The position numbers and the translations under genes are program-made. A stretch of DNA of 64,000 nt from Peromyscus leucopus (taxonomy: Eukaryota > Chordata > Mammalia > Rodentia > Cricetidae): assembly GCF_004664715.2 (NCBI RefSeq), contig NC_051083.1, forward strand, positions 94,889,920 through 94,953,919, read 5' to 3'. Positions 1 through 45,661 of this stretch are shown one piece after another. Numbering within the stretch: the stretch's first letter is position 1; each line of letters begins with the position of its first letter. The notes beneath the pieces are model-generated. The model made no database searches, had not been told where the DNA came from, and worked only from the letters and a program-made list of their open reading frames with translations.

Positions 1-330
1 ATATATCCACAAAACAAGATATGCAAAATGTCCCTAGTCACTTTATTCATTATACCTGGCAACAAATTCATGTCCAACAACAGATGACTGCATTTAAAAC
101 CAAGTGTCGAATGGAGTACTAAAAATTTTATTACCAGCAAAATACTGCTGTAATCACCTTTATATTTATGAATATGTAATAATATTAACTCCTGTCAAAT
201 TATCCAGCAATCATCAATATCTTTTGCTCTTTATTATTTCAATGCTAGTACTCTAAATTTAAGCTTGAATTGTAGCTCAGAAAGCAATGTGTTTATTTTC
301 TTAATTGTTCAACTGAGCTTTTTATTCTAG
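1..330 (+). other. Col4a5: Col4a5 intron 37, 3' part
   Basis: AT-rich sequence leading to the exon 38 acceptor. No gene, repeat or RNA recognised. Confidence 0.8.
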
Positions 331-34215
<33,885 letters not shown>

Positions 34216-35750
34216 CATGCTGAAGAATTTTTGAGTTTTTTAATGTGATTTTATATATATATATATAATTATTATATGTGATTCCCAGAATGCAATGTCT
34301 CCCTTACTCTCCCCAACTTCACCACTGCTGCCACCAATGGTGCTACTACACTCTATGACAAAGAGAGCATGCTGACTAGTAACCACGGAGATTCAGATGT
34401 ACCTCAGCAATGTGCCAGAGCAAGGTCTTACTTCTTATGAAAGAAATGGGGAAGGAACTATACTTTTGGGGTCCAGAATAACATTCTTCAAGGATTATAA
34501 GATGAAGAAGCCTATATATTTTGCCCAGTTACTAAAATGGCACATTAAAAAATCAATGAAGGGAAGAATCATACTGAGTCAAATTAAAGACTGCTCTTTG
34601 AGGAAGAATTCTTTTTCATGGTGCTACTAATCCTACTGTACCCCAGGTTTTTGATAGAAAGGTGTTAATCTTATTTTGCTCTGTAAGTAAAGAATGTGTA
34701 TATTCTGTAAACAACTTCTTAGTTCAAAATGTTGAGTCATTTAAATGTAATCTGATATAAACCCTTCCTTACCGAAAATGTATGAAAGCTTACACTGTAG
34801 ACAGCAAGATTTTACATGGGGGAGAATTTATCCTTTCATTGACTTACTACTGAAAGCAAATTAATTGGGACTTTTATCCCCCAAGTTATTAACTGACTTT
34901 TAAAAAATACATCATTTAAGTGACTTTGATCAGAGTTTTAATGGTTTAATGTTGCATATCAAGTTATCATATCCAATGGAGCAATCCTTTTTTCTATATT
35001 TTCCAAGACACTCATGATCAGATGTCCCATCTTCAAATATTTATATCTTGTTTTTGCTTGTTCCCAACAATTTTGAGAAACAAAATTTACCCATAATAAC
35101 TAAGGTTTCTTATTATCCTGGTGCTTCTCATGTAAGAATTATTCTCCTTCGGGCTCACTTGAGTAAGAAGACAATATTTGGTTAGTCTTCTCTCTTCAAT
35201 TACAGAAAGCTAATGGGTTTTTAGAAACTTTATTTTAAACATTTTATTACGAATAGTCATAGGATATCTTATTTCTTTAACTGTCATCTTCTCACTGGGT
35301 GTTTTTTAATTCACCAATATCAACTTAATTAAAGTTATATGTTGTAATTATGGCTCATTGTCTCTCTATTCAGCATAAGTGTAAAAACATTCTCATTTAT
35401 ATTGCTACATCAAATGCTCCTTTCCCAGGCAATTTGTTTCTGTGTCTCTGATCATTCTGATTGCTGGCAGAAAATATACAGCAATGAAAACTTTTTCCCA
35501 TGGGCAAAAATAAACTACTGGAAGATGCTCTACTGATAGCAAATTTCTTGACAGTGTTGTATTGATGGATAGTAAAGAACAAGTTTCTCTTTATGGAATA
35601 ATTCATTAATAATGTTTAAAATAGATTAGTGAGTTAATATTTCTAATAATTAAGAATGAGCTACATCTAGCTCTCTAAAACAACCAAGGACCTGTTAAAA
35701 ATAAAAGGACTTTTAAAGCCTTTATAATAAAGTTTGTGTGACAGCTGAAA
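34216..35750 (+). other. Col4a5: Col4a5 3' untranslated region (end uncertain)
   Basis: AT-rich non-coding sequence after the stop, with a short AT run at 34252-34267 and no SINE. AATAAA hexamers occur at 35509-35514 and 35726-35731. The second is immediately followed by GT-rich sequence, as expected for a cleavage signal. A later AATAAA at 36376-36381 is also possible. The human 3' UTR is a little over 1 kb (approximate memory), so one of the first two is most likely. Confidence 0.55.
35726..35731 (+). terminator. Col4a5: Candidate Col4a5 polyadenylation signal
   Basis: AATAAA followed directly by GTTTGTGTG, a GU-rich downstream element. It lies about 1.5 kb after the stop codon. The upstream AATAAA at 35509-35514 is an alternative. 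Confidence 0.4.
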
Positions 35751-37650
35751 ATATAGCAACCAAAACAATTTCTTAAAATTTTAAATCCCAATATGAACCT
35801 ATGGGCAATCTGAAGCTTAGAAAGTATGGTGACAAATTGTAGAATCTAAACAATAATAACTATTTTAGGTTTTATTTTCATGTAGACCAATGTAAAACAC
35901 TGATGTGTAATTTTAGCTGAACTCCTATGTCCATTCCACAGATCATTTTTAACATGGCATACATCTGAATGTTGCTCCTTGAGTGGCAAGAGCAAATGTG
36001 AATTTTCAAGTCCTCACTCACATATGCCTGACTGAAATTTCACTTCAAACAAGAGCCTTTAACTTGTAGATTGTTGCATGTGCAGATAATATTTGTATTT
36101 CTTAAAGCCTCTACCTCTCTCCAGCCCTGTTGTATTGTTTGAGTACACAAACCCAACCCAGTAAAGCACTTTGATATTGTTGACCCTCCCTTGACACGGA
36201 TTGTTCAAAAACTGTTATGAATCTAGCTATTCTAGGAATTACCTTTGAGGAGTATTACAGCCATCCAGAATGCATGGTTTTACCACTTGGGCCAACAGTG
36301 AATCAGTTGTTTTGCTAAATTAGCTCATTTTACTACCAAACATGTTTGTGTGCCAAATGTTTTTTTTAACCAGTTAATAAATTTATTTCATTATTAACCT
36401 GTTACATAAGAAACAACTCCAAACATTCTACTGCTAGATGGAAGACTTGTTCCATGGATACCTCTAACTTTTGGAAGACTAGATAGATGACAGAGACAGA
36501 CAGACAGAGATTATAAGTGTGTCTGCCTTTCTTAGGTTGGCTTGATCTGCCATGTTGATGTAGTACTCATTGCTTCCAACAGAGTCTTTATTGGACAGTT
36601 TGTATTGGACAGTTGGTGCTTCCATAGTGTTTTTCCCTTCCAATGAAATTTGAAAACGACTTTCCAATTCTTATGGTACCAATGAGGTTCTTTGCATCAA
36701 TTAGCGTGGCTAATTAAAAACTCACTGGCCAGTCCACACCATTACCAGGTTATACAGAAGTTAACACAAGATGGCACTGTTGCCTATAAAAATGTACCAG
36801 CATGTGTAAAGACTTGTTGAGCCCATTGTTGAAGATGGCAATGAGTTTGTATAAGCTCTTAGCCCATGTTTTAAGCTTCATGTGTTTCTTCATTGTCATA
36901 AAAATTGAAACCAGTAGAAAATAATTATAAGGGATGGGACAGTTTCTCAGTATGTGCATCCAAATTCAAAAGACATCTTCAATGTCAAAGGTTTCATTCT
37001 TAGCTTAATTAGAAGTTGGCTCTAACAGCACTTCCTTAGCCTCTCAACACACAAGTAAAGAAACCACTTTTGTTTGGCCAAGACTTCAGTTGGCTTTAGT
37101 AAGCAGAGAATCTCTTTTCTCAAGCTGGGCTATTTGGCCATGTTCACCCCTACGTAGCTTCAAAATAAACTGAATAGTATTTAAAAATTGAGTACCATTG
37201 TTGCTTTAAGTATAATATTTTGGGGGGTTTATTTGTTTTTAGAATTATGCATGGTTCTTTAAAGGTTGCTGTGGTGGAAATAACTCACATGTTGATACAG
37301 TGAAGGACTTGAACCCAGATAACCCTCCTCTAAAGTGTATGCTAACAAGCAGTCATTGGATGCTTATTGACCCTACCATACCACAACAAATAGTAATCCA
37401 GTATACACCCAACCAGAAGACATGTGGTTATCACGATGTGTGATAGGCAGAACAGACATGCTATTATGTCTTGGATTACAACTCCTCCTGACTGTAGTAC
37501 AAATCTTGGGTATTTACCAACAGTAGATATCCATTCGGAAGAAGCTTGTTTGTCAACCTCTTCCTCGATACCTGAACAGACCCAAATCCCATTTCGGTAA
37601 TCTTAGTTCTCTATTTCCCTGAGAAGACAGCTTGCCAAACACCTGAACCT
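35751..37650. other. Intergenic, downstream of Col4a5
   Basis: AT-rich. A short (GACA)n run lies at about 36492-36510. No SINE or gene recognised. Open frames at 36479-36959 on the - strand are short and show no family resemblance I can name. Confidence 0.6.
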
Positions 37651-37659
37651 ACAGAAAAG

Positions 37660-38125
37660 CAAATAGGTGGTAGCATATCTTTTGTGCCCATTGTCATTAT
37701 TCACCACTTCAGATTCACATCACATTCTTCACCCTGCTGTTTGCACATAGAGGATTCCCAAGCCCTCTGGCTTCTGGGCTCAATCAGCAGGATACTCAGG
37801 CAGGATAGTGAGGGGGCAGGGGAGTGACACTAGTGAGATTAGGGTATTTATTTTCATAGCTCCCTCTCTGTAGGGTCACTTCAGGTTGTTTTGTGTCCCT
37901 CAATAGAATGTCCTTATTTCTCTTGGAGAAACTTGTTCTTCTTATCTTCCTGTCTCATTCAAGTCATCCCCTTCTAATAATCCTTTGTGGTCTAGGTGTG
38001 GCTACAAGTTGGCTCTTGCTATTCTGATAGACATAGATTCATTAATTACTGTATTTTGCTAATTAAACTCTTGTCTAATTATTGTAAATGTGTTATCTCA
38101 GTACTATTGATAATGCGACTAATAC
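37660..38125 (+). mobile_element. Old L1M-type LINE 3' UTR relic, sense
   Basis: GGGTATTTATTTTCATAGCTCCC, TGTAGGGTCACTTCAGG, CTAGGTGTGGCTACAAG, TAATTAAACTCTTGTCTAATT and GCGACTAATACAGC follow the order of mammalian L1M 3' UTRs. Strongly decayed. Confidence 0.6.
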
Positions 38126-38659
38126 AGCTCTGGTTCTAGTTTCCAAAATGTAGGGATGGTGCCTATTGATGGTAAATTGGGATTAATTTATAAAGCAAAT
38201 ATGTGTATGCATGATTAAGGATCTTTCAGTAGAATGGAAAGACAGTCTACCACCTAATTTAAAACCTGGCTTAGTACATTGTATTGGGAGCTTTGTTCCA
38301 CATTTCATAGGGTGAAATGGGACAAAAATGTGTTCATTTTGGTGCAAAATTCTTTACTTTTCCCAAACATAGGATCTTTGAGCTATGCACTTGGTCTTCT
38401 TCCTTTGGCCATTTGGCTTGGATGGTCCTACTACAAATGCAAAACAAGCTCACTTGTCCCATGAGCAGACTAGTTTCTGAATACCAACATCTGATCTTTG
38501 AGAGCTCCACAGAGTCAATTCATGGTAATGCTACTTCCAAGAGAAAATCTGTCAAATTAGGTCTGCATGCCTGCAAGCCAATGAAATGGCCCAAATGTTA
38601 CTAGCTGAGAAATGGGAAGTTTACTCATTCTAGCTTCAAGAACACCTGTCCTTCAGATC

Positions 38660-38678
38660 TGCTGCCCTCTAGGGTGCC
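38660..38678 (-). promoter_or_regulatory. CTCF-like motif between Col4a5 and Irs4
   Basis: The reverse strand reads GCACCCTAGAGGGCAGC, matching the CTCF core (SYAGRGGGCRS), with a weaker match in the CCA part. It lies in apparently non-repetitive sequence ~4.4 kb after the Col4a5 stop. Binding is inference. Confidence 0.35.
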
Positions 38679-39384
38679 ACAGAAAATGCTTCCAGTAGAA
38701 AATGCAGAACTCCAACCTGAAATTGGAGGCCATGGGTTGTCTGAGACTACCCCTAATTTCAACCAGTGCCACACAGAACCTACCAAAAAATTAACATTCT
38801 TCATTTTCAAGTGAATTTTTTTTCCTTTCATTTTATCAGGGTCAATAAGGCATTTGCTATTGCCAGTTCTGCTTCATGGTCAACAAAATATTTGCTAATG
38901 CTACTTCTGCCATGAGACACAGTTGGAAGCCCAGATTTCAAATCTTCATGTCTTCCTTTGACACATTATTATGACCCTTGATCAGGCTCTCAGGAAAACT
39001 ACCAATAATACTTCAATAGCCAACAGTGAGAGTAATGATTAATGTTAATCAGGTGTCATTAAAGTTTCATTCTTCCCATATCTCAATTGAGTCTTAGTAA
39101 CTCTGGTGTATTCAAGTGATGCTAGCATGGTCTCCAACTTACAGATGTGTAAGATGAGCATTGGAGTGGTCAATTAAATTTCCCCAAATCTGAGACAAAT
39201 TGCTAATTCATTTTCACTCAAAATTTCATTACCACCTTTATGCACTAAATTGTCCTATTTTACAAAATTCAGAATCCAGGGATGAAGATATTATTCAATC
39301 AGTATTCTTTTGCCTATCACATGCTAGACTTCAACATCATTGCATCGTTTGCCAATATCACACACAAACACACAACACATACAC

Positions 39385-39385
<1 letters not shown>

Positions 39386-39421
<36 letters not shown>
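39386..39421. repeat. (AAAT)n microsatellite
   Basis: Nine consecutive AAAT units. Confidence 0.95.
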
Positions 39422-39424
<3 letters not shown>

Positions 39425-40671
39425 CAGAATGCTGAGTGTGATAGAAATTAATAAAAGTCTACTACAGGGATTTCTGCCCTGTGGAAAATGTGTGTTTGGG
39501 GAGTCTTGGTTCCCAAGTAAGAATGAATGTGTTTCCTGTCATCAATGCAGCACGGGAGACCCTTTCAAGTTATCCCTTGGAAACAGAGAGCTTGTAATGA
39601 GTCCACTCTGCCGTAGAGAAATCATGTTCATCCACTCTGTTTCCACAGATAAAGAAAACTTTGTGGCTCTGGCTTGATTCCCAGCTTGTGAACTTCCTTG
39701 AGGCTCTTGAATACCGATAAGCTCCCGGAGTTTGAATGTTCTGATTTGCAAACGCTCTATTGTTACTAGTGACCACATTAAGGACCACTTGTGTAATTCT
39801 GAAAACAGTTCTACTGACAAAGCAGAAACTATTCTTTAATTCCAACTGGAAAAGAAGTTTATTACATTTTATTGACACAGCGTACCCACAGAGAACCAAC
39901 TTTATTTCCTTACCTGTAACTTAACTTAACCCTAACTTGTCTTCCTTGTTTGGTTCTGTTCAGCAGAAAATGAGACCAGGGATCAGATCAATGGAACAAG
40001 CCAAGTGAACCAGACAGTACGTAGTAGTCTATGAGATTAAAGAAGCCAAAAGGGTTCAAGAAAAACTGAGAATCTATGTCGAAGTAAAACTGTGGTTAGC
40101 TAATGATAATTAGGAAATAAATAAAACAGCATGGCTTTGAGGTTGCTGTCTGTAAAAATGTCCATATGTTGACAGTACTTTCCAAGGGGGCAGGTAGTGC
40201 ATGCTTTCCCTTGTACCAGCAGCAATATAAAAAAGTCTCCCCGATGTAGCAGAAAGTGCTCTCAGTCCATATCCATTTTCACCAGTACTTCCTTCCCCAA
40301 AACCTACTTTCTTTTATCGTTTATAAGCAAGCAGAATATGTGGAGACATTTCTCTTTGCAGGTTTATCTAGTTTTGCTTTGTCTACTTGGAAAATCTTTT
40401 ACTAGGTACATAAGTATGTTTTATTATTCTGTCCTCTTGATGAAATGATCTCTTTTCCAGTATGATGTTGGTAATGTGCCAAACAAAAATAAATATTTTG
40501 CAATAAAGTCTGCATGAAAACAATGTAGTCTCCCAGCTTTCTTTGTGTTAATATGAACCTGAGACACCTTTTCCCATTACTTTACTTTACACTCATTTCT
40601 GTATACTTAAAGTACACATACTAAGGGTGTGTATAGCTGGACAAAGTTATTTGTAGAACTAGACAATATTG

Positions 40672-40777
40672 TTATGGAGCTTCCATCTTTGTTGCTCAGA
40701 CTGGCCTTTAACTAACAATCTTGCTGCCTCAGTTTCCCAAATACTAGCATTGCAGGTTTGTACCACAATGCCTGGCT
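40672..40777 (-). mobile_element. B1 SINE relic, antisense
   Basis: TTGTTGCTCAGACTGGCC, CTGCCTCAGTTTCCCAAATACTAG and GTTTGTACCACAATGCCTGGC in antisense B1 order, with many substitutions. Confidence 0.7.
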
Positions 40778-41072
40778 TAATGAACTTTGCTATTGATCCA
40801 ATTCGTATTTTGTTCACTTTTAATGCCTTGTTTTGTATTAAATATGTTTTCTGATTCCATTTTATCACTTTCATTACATATTAATTATCTTTCTTTCTTT
40901 AATCTCATGACTGTTCTGCAGTTTATAATATACATCTTTAACTTCTAACAGTTTATGTTCATATCATATAATAGCATCTCACGAATGTAAGAGCATTATG
41001 GGAACATACTTTCAATTTTCTGATCTTAAGCTTTACGTGGTTTTCATATACTATACTTTCTATATATTTCTT

Positions 41073-41237
41073 TTTTTTTTTTTTTTTTTTGGTTTTTCGA
41101 GACAGGGTTTCTCTGTGTAGCTTTGCGCCTTTCCTGGAACTCACTTGGTAGCCCAGGCTGGCCTTGAACTCACAGAGATCCGCCTGCCTCTGCCTCCCGA
41201 GTGCTGGGATTAAAGGCGTGCGCCACCACCGCCCGGC
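41073..41237 (-). mobile_element. Young full-length B1 SINE, antisense
   Basis: A T-run, then GGTTTTTCGAGACAGGGTTTC through CACCACCGCCCGGC. It contains GTGTAGCTTTGCGCCTTTCC, the cricetid-type right end. Perfect TCTATATATTTCTT duplications lie at 41059-41072 and 41238-41251. Confidence 0.95.
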
Positions 41238-41439
41238 TCTATATATTTCTTATGCATTATAAGCCCACAGAGCATTGTCATATTGTTTTGCTTAAGTAGT
41301 ATATCCTCTTGTCATATAGAACTCAAATTATATAGATATTATTTTAATTATTTAATAGTTTTACCATATTCTTAAGCTTCAATTATCATTACAATCTAAT
41401 TCCAGAACATTTTGAACACCTGCCCAAAAATCTTCATGC

Positions 41440-42700
41440 CTATTAGCTATTATTGTTTCCCCAGCCCATTCTCCTTCAACTCTATGAACCCACTAATGTA
41501 CATCTGTCTTTACAGATCTGTCTATCCCAGACATTTTATAGAGATACAATCATACACTATATGATCGTTTGACTTCCATAATTTACTGTCATGTGCTCAA
41601 AACTGCATCAGTGTTGTACCATGCAATAATAGTTCAATTCTTTGATCTTTACAATAAGTATTTTAAGAGAAATAATTTAAGCAGTGTTTACTACATTCAC
41701 AAAGTTTCCCAATCACCATCTCTATCTACTTCCAAAACATTTTCCTAACCCCCCAAAATAACCACATATCCCTTAAGCAGTCGTAAGTCTTCTCTAAAGA
41801 TCCCGATAGCCACTAATCTCCTTTCTGTTCCTATGGATTTACTAATTCTGGATGTTGCATATGAAGAGAGTCATACAATACTCGATCTTTCTCACCTGGT
41901 TTCTTGCATTTAGCATATGTTTTCATGCTTCATTCGCATTAGAGCATGTGCCAGCGCTTCATTCCTTTTTTGTGCTGCATAAGAATACATTGTGTGAGAC
42001 AAGGGTCTAACTTCTTTTACATAAACTACCCAGTCATCCCAACTGCATTTGTTGAAAAGAACTTCTTCATCAAATTGTGTCCATGTCTATATAAAAATTT
42101 TACAGATTTTTCATTGCTACTGTTTAAGAATACAAGTCTCTTCTCTCTCTCTCATGTATTAACAATGTTTTTGAAACTTTAGTCAATACATTATTAGCTC
42201 TGGTAATATTTTCCTGAATTCCTTAAGGTCTTCTTTATGTAAGGTAGTATTATATGCAAACAGACCTAGTTTTATTTCTTCCTTTACAAATTTCATTCTT
42301 TTTATATATTTCCTTGATTGAATATTTATTACATCTATGTAGTTTCCATTTACTTGTGTCAATTTTGGCAGTTTATTTCCTCTGATTTAGCTTATTTTAT
42401 CTAATGCATTTAATTGATTTGCATGCAATCTTTCATAGTGTTCTTCTGCAGCCATTGCTATTTCTTTAAGGTTAACATTTCCTTCATTGCTAATTTTAAC
42501 AGGGGTGTATCAATTTTGTTGATTTTTCTCAAGAATCAACTTCCAGTTTTATTATTTCTCCCTGTTATCTACTGTCCACACCATTGGGTTCTTCTCTACA
42601 TTTTACTATTTTCTTCTGCTTATTTTCAGTTTAGATTGTTTTTCGTTACTAATTCTTGGGTAAAGCTTAGGTTACTGATTGGAACTCTTTCTGCCTTTTC
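41440..42700 (-). mobile_element. Old L1 (L1M-type), antisense, decayed
   Basis: CAGATCTGTCTATCCCAGAC, GTGTGAGACAAGGGTCTAAC, GTTGATTTTTCTCAAGAATC and ACTCTTTCTGCCTTTTC match reversed L1 3'/ORF2 regions at low identity. Boundaries are approximate. Confidence 0.6.
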
Positions 42701-42721
42701 ATCATTTCTTAAAGATTGATT

Positions 42722-42935
42722 TTTATTTATTTTATTTATTTGTTTTTGTATGTGTATGTATGGAAATATATACCACTTGTGTGCATGCCCACAGAGACCA
42801 AGGTAGGGTGTCAGATCTCCTGAAACTGTAGTTACAGGGGCTACAGCAATTGTGAGCCACCAGACCTGGGTGCTGGGAACTGAACTTAGGTCCTCTGAAG
42901 AGCAGCAAATGTTTTTAAGTATTAATGCATCTCTC
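42722..42935 (-). mobile_element. B3 SINE, antisense
   Basis: ACCACTTGTGTGCATGCCC, GATCTCCTGAAACTGTAGTTAC and GGGTGCTGGGAACTGAAC, then a degraded head. Confidence 0.8.
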
Positions 42936-42976
42936 TGTCCCATCTTTTTTTTTTTTTTCCTTAAGAATATGATCAC

Positions 42977-43425
42977 CCGGACCACACTAGTGGAAACACG
43001 AGAACTGTGGACTGGTGGCTGTGGAGCCCCCATGGGTCTGGACTAGGCCCTCTGGACACCGAAGATGGTTATTTGGCTCGAACTGCTGGGGCGGGGTGCA
43101 CCCAGGCAGGGGATCTGGATCTGTCCCTGGTGCATGGGCAGGCTTCTGGGAATCTGGTGCCTGTGGTATGATGCCTTGCACAGCCTTAGTGCAGTGGGAA
43201 GGGCTTGGACCTACCTAGACTCAGTGACTTGGGCTCTGCTAACTCCCCATGGGACACCTCGATTTGGGGGATGTGGAGATGTGGGGTGGCTTGGGAAAGA
43301 GTGCTGGGGATGGGAAGAGGGAGGAGGGAGGGTCTGTGGATAGCATGAAGAGTGAGTAGAAAATTTCTTAATAAAGAAAAATAAAATTTAAAAAAATAAA
43401 ATAAATATTTGGAAAGTGGGAAAGC
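42977..43425 (+). mobile_element. L1 3' UTR insertion, sense, 5'-truncated, with 14-bp target duplication
   Basis: GGAGCCCCCATGGGTCTGG, a G-rich block near 43260-43335, and AATAAAGAAAAATAAAATTT at the end. Perfect AAGAATATGATCAC copies at 42963-42976 and 43426-43439. It is the same L1 family as 6288-13046, in opposite orientation. Confidence 0.9.
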
Positions 43426-43439
43426 AAGAATATGATCAC

Positions 43440-43570
43440 TCTGATACACACATGCAGATAGAGGACAATTTAAAGAATTCTGATCTCTCTACCATGTGGG
43501 CTGCAGGGGATGGAGTTCAAATCCTCAGGCTTGGCAGCAAGTGCTATTATCAGCTGAGCCATTATCTCAT
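43440..43570 (-). mobile_element. B2/B3-type SINE relic, antisense
   Basis: CCATGTGGGCTGCAGGGGATGG and GGCAGCAAGTGCTATTATCAG, then CTGAGCCATTATCTC. Confidence 0.6.
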
Positions 43571-43689
43571 CTGCTCTTTCTGATTTTGAATATAAACATT
43601 TTTGCGAATAAAATTCCCTCTAAATGCTGTCTATCTATGCCCTGTAAGTATTGGTAGATTTCTATTTACTTTAAAGTGGCATCTTATTC

Positions 43690-44260
43690 TATTTTTTTCT
43701 CTCATTTTTTAAAAACATTCTTTGAGAATTTAGTCCAATATATTTTGATATATTCAGCCCCTTCCCCCAACTCATCCCAGATCCAATTTCCCTTCTCTAG
43801 CCCACCCAATTTTGCATCTTCTTTTTAAAAAACAAGTCTAATTTGTATTAACTATAGGTACTCCTGAATGTATGGTATTCCAATGGCAGAATAAGAGATG
43901 GTAGAGTGTTCACACTTAACCAGACATTTATATCCCAACCCTAGAACTCCAAACTTTCAGGGATCATTGCAGCAATATTGTAAGAGTGAGGTGGTGGATA
44001 CTGAAATGCAGCTATTTCCAAGATACAGCTGGACAGTTACAACAACATGCACAAGACCCGTGCAAGCTCAAGTCAGACCAAATCCCAGCATGGAAAAGGG
44101 GCACAGAGTCCCACTTCTAAGAGAGGAGTTATTGAAAAAGCTGTTGAGAGATGGAGAGTCAGCTTTCTTTAAGGGTATGGCTCCTAGTAAGGCAATTTAT
44201 TTTTTTATCCATTGGTTATTGCAGGAGGTGTTAGACACTTTCCACACTTTTGTGAATTTT
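43690..44260. mobile_element. Lx L1 3' UTR fragments in two orientations
   Basis: 43690-43880 reads like antisense Lx 3' end (TTTGAGAATTTAGTCCAATA, CATCCCAGATCC). 43980-44240 reads like sense Lx 3' UTR (AAGGGGCACAGAGTCCCAC, AGGGTATGGCTCCTAGTAAGG). Exact junction unclear. Confidence 0.5.
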
Positions 44261-44721
44261 CCATTATTCCATTCCAATACAGTTAGAGGATATACATTTT
44301 TTGATATTGAAGATTGAAAATGTTTGTGACTTGTTTTTATTAAGTAACATATGATGTCATTCAGAATATGTCCCAGGTACTCTTTGGAAAAATACGTCTT
44401 CTGTTGCTACTAAGAAAAGTATTCTATGAAAGTCTTTTAGGCAACAGATCAGTGGATTTTGTTTCTTGATCCATTCAATAATACATATACACACACATAT
44501 ATATGTGTGTGTATGTAATATATGTGTGTATGTAACAATGGCTAATGGGGGAAAAAGGTCATGAATTTGAAAAAGAGCAAGGATGGTTATATGAGAGGGC
44601 TTAGAGGTAGGAAAGTAAAGGGAAATAATGTTACATATAACAGCAAAAAATAAGTTTGTTTTTTTTTTTTTTACAAATCTGTTGAACCTAGTTTGAACAC
44701 ATTGTTGTTCAAATCCTCTGC

Positions 44722-44962
44722 TGTCTTTTTTTAAAGATTTTTTTTTTAAAATTTTATGTGAATGAGTGTTTTACCTGCATGTATCTGTGTATATCCCCCA
44801 TGTCCCTGGTACCCTTGGGTGTCAGAAGGCGGCAATGGAACCCCTGGAAGTGGAGTTACAGGTGGTTATTAGCTGCCATGTGTGTGTTGGGAATTGAACC
44901 AGGGTCCTCTATATGTGCATTCAGTGCTCTTAACCACTGAGTACTCTCCAGCTTCTCTTCTA
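44722..44962 (-). mobile_element. B3 SINE, antisense
   Basis: GAATGAGTGTTTTACCTGCATG, GAAGTGGAGTTACAGGTGG and GTTGGGAATTGAACCAGGG, then TTAACCACTGAGTACTCTCC. Confidence 0.85.
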
Positions 44963-45189
44963 TTTTCTTGTTGATCTCTTCCCAGTTGTTTTTCATCCAT
45001 TACTGAAAGAGGAGCATTATGTTCTGCAATGCCTATTGTTGAATTGTATATTCATCACTTCAGTTCTAACATTTTATTTCATACATTTTGGGAATTTATA
45101 CTTGCCTCTCTATATATAATTGTTACATTTTCTTATGGTTCAAAATATCTTTCAGTTTTTATAGTAGTAACTTTATCTCCAAAGTCTGG

Positions 45190-45661
45190 TGTAAGACAAA
45201 TTTTAAAAGATCTTATTAATTAAAAACCCAGAGCCAGATTATTGGGGTGAAAACTGAGAGATCAGAGAAGCAGAAAAAAGCCAGCCACGTTCTTACTGCT
45301 AGGAAGTTCTCAGCCAAGAGAGAGCTACTTCCTGTATACTCACACCTATAAATCTTTCTGTGCCCTGCCATCTTACTTCCTCTTTCCACCCAGCTCTATC
45401 ACTTCCTGTCTGTCTGTACAGACCTCCAGACCTCTTTGGTTAACTAGCACTGGAATTAAAGACATGTGTCACCATGCCTGGCTCTGTTCCCAGTGTGACC
45501 TTGAACTCATAGAGATCCAGATGAATCTCTGCCTCCCAAATGCCAGGATTAAAGGTGTATGCTACCAGTGCCTGGCCTCTATGTTTAATATAGTGGCTGG
45601 ATTTTTCCTCTTATCTACATGCAAGCTTTATTTGTTAGAGCACAAATAAAATATCACCACA
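45190..45661 (+). mobile_element. Solo LTR with 6-bp target duplication
   Basis: 472 bp beginning TGTAAGAC and ending CACCACA (TG...CA), bracketed by perfect GTCTGG copies at 45184-45189 and 45662-45667. This is the 6-bp duplication typical of ERVK-class elements. AATAAA near 45645 fits a + orientation. The middle (about 45430-45590) includes B1-like antisense segments (GCCTCCCAAATGCCAGGATT). Family name not assigned. Only the LTR is present; no viral genes. Confidence 0.85.

Larger units (their letters stand above)
38130..40660. other. Intergenic
   Basis: Contains the CTCF-like motif, a MIR-like relic at about 39055-39190 (CAGATGTGTAAGATGAGCATTGG) and an (AAAT)n run (39386-39421). No gene is seen; the short open frames show no recognisable features. 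Confidence 0.6.

Noticed and set aside
36479..36959. Possible processed pseudogene on the - strand
   Set aside because: Two short adjacent open frames without a recognisable protein family, poly(A) tail or target duplication.
42987..43343. Short GC-rich open frames on both strands
   Set aside because: They lie within the sense L1 3' UTR insertion, which is non-coding.
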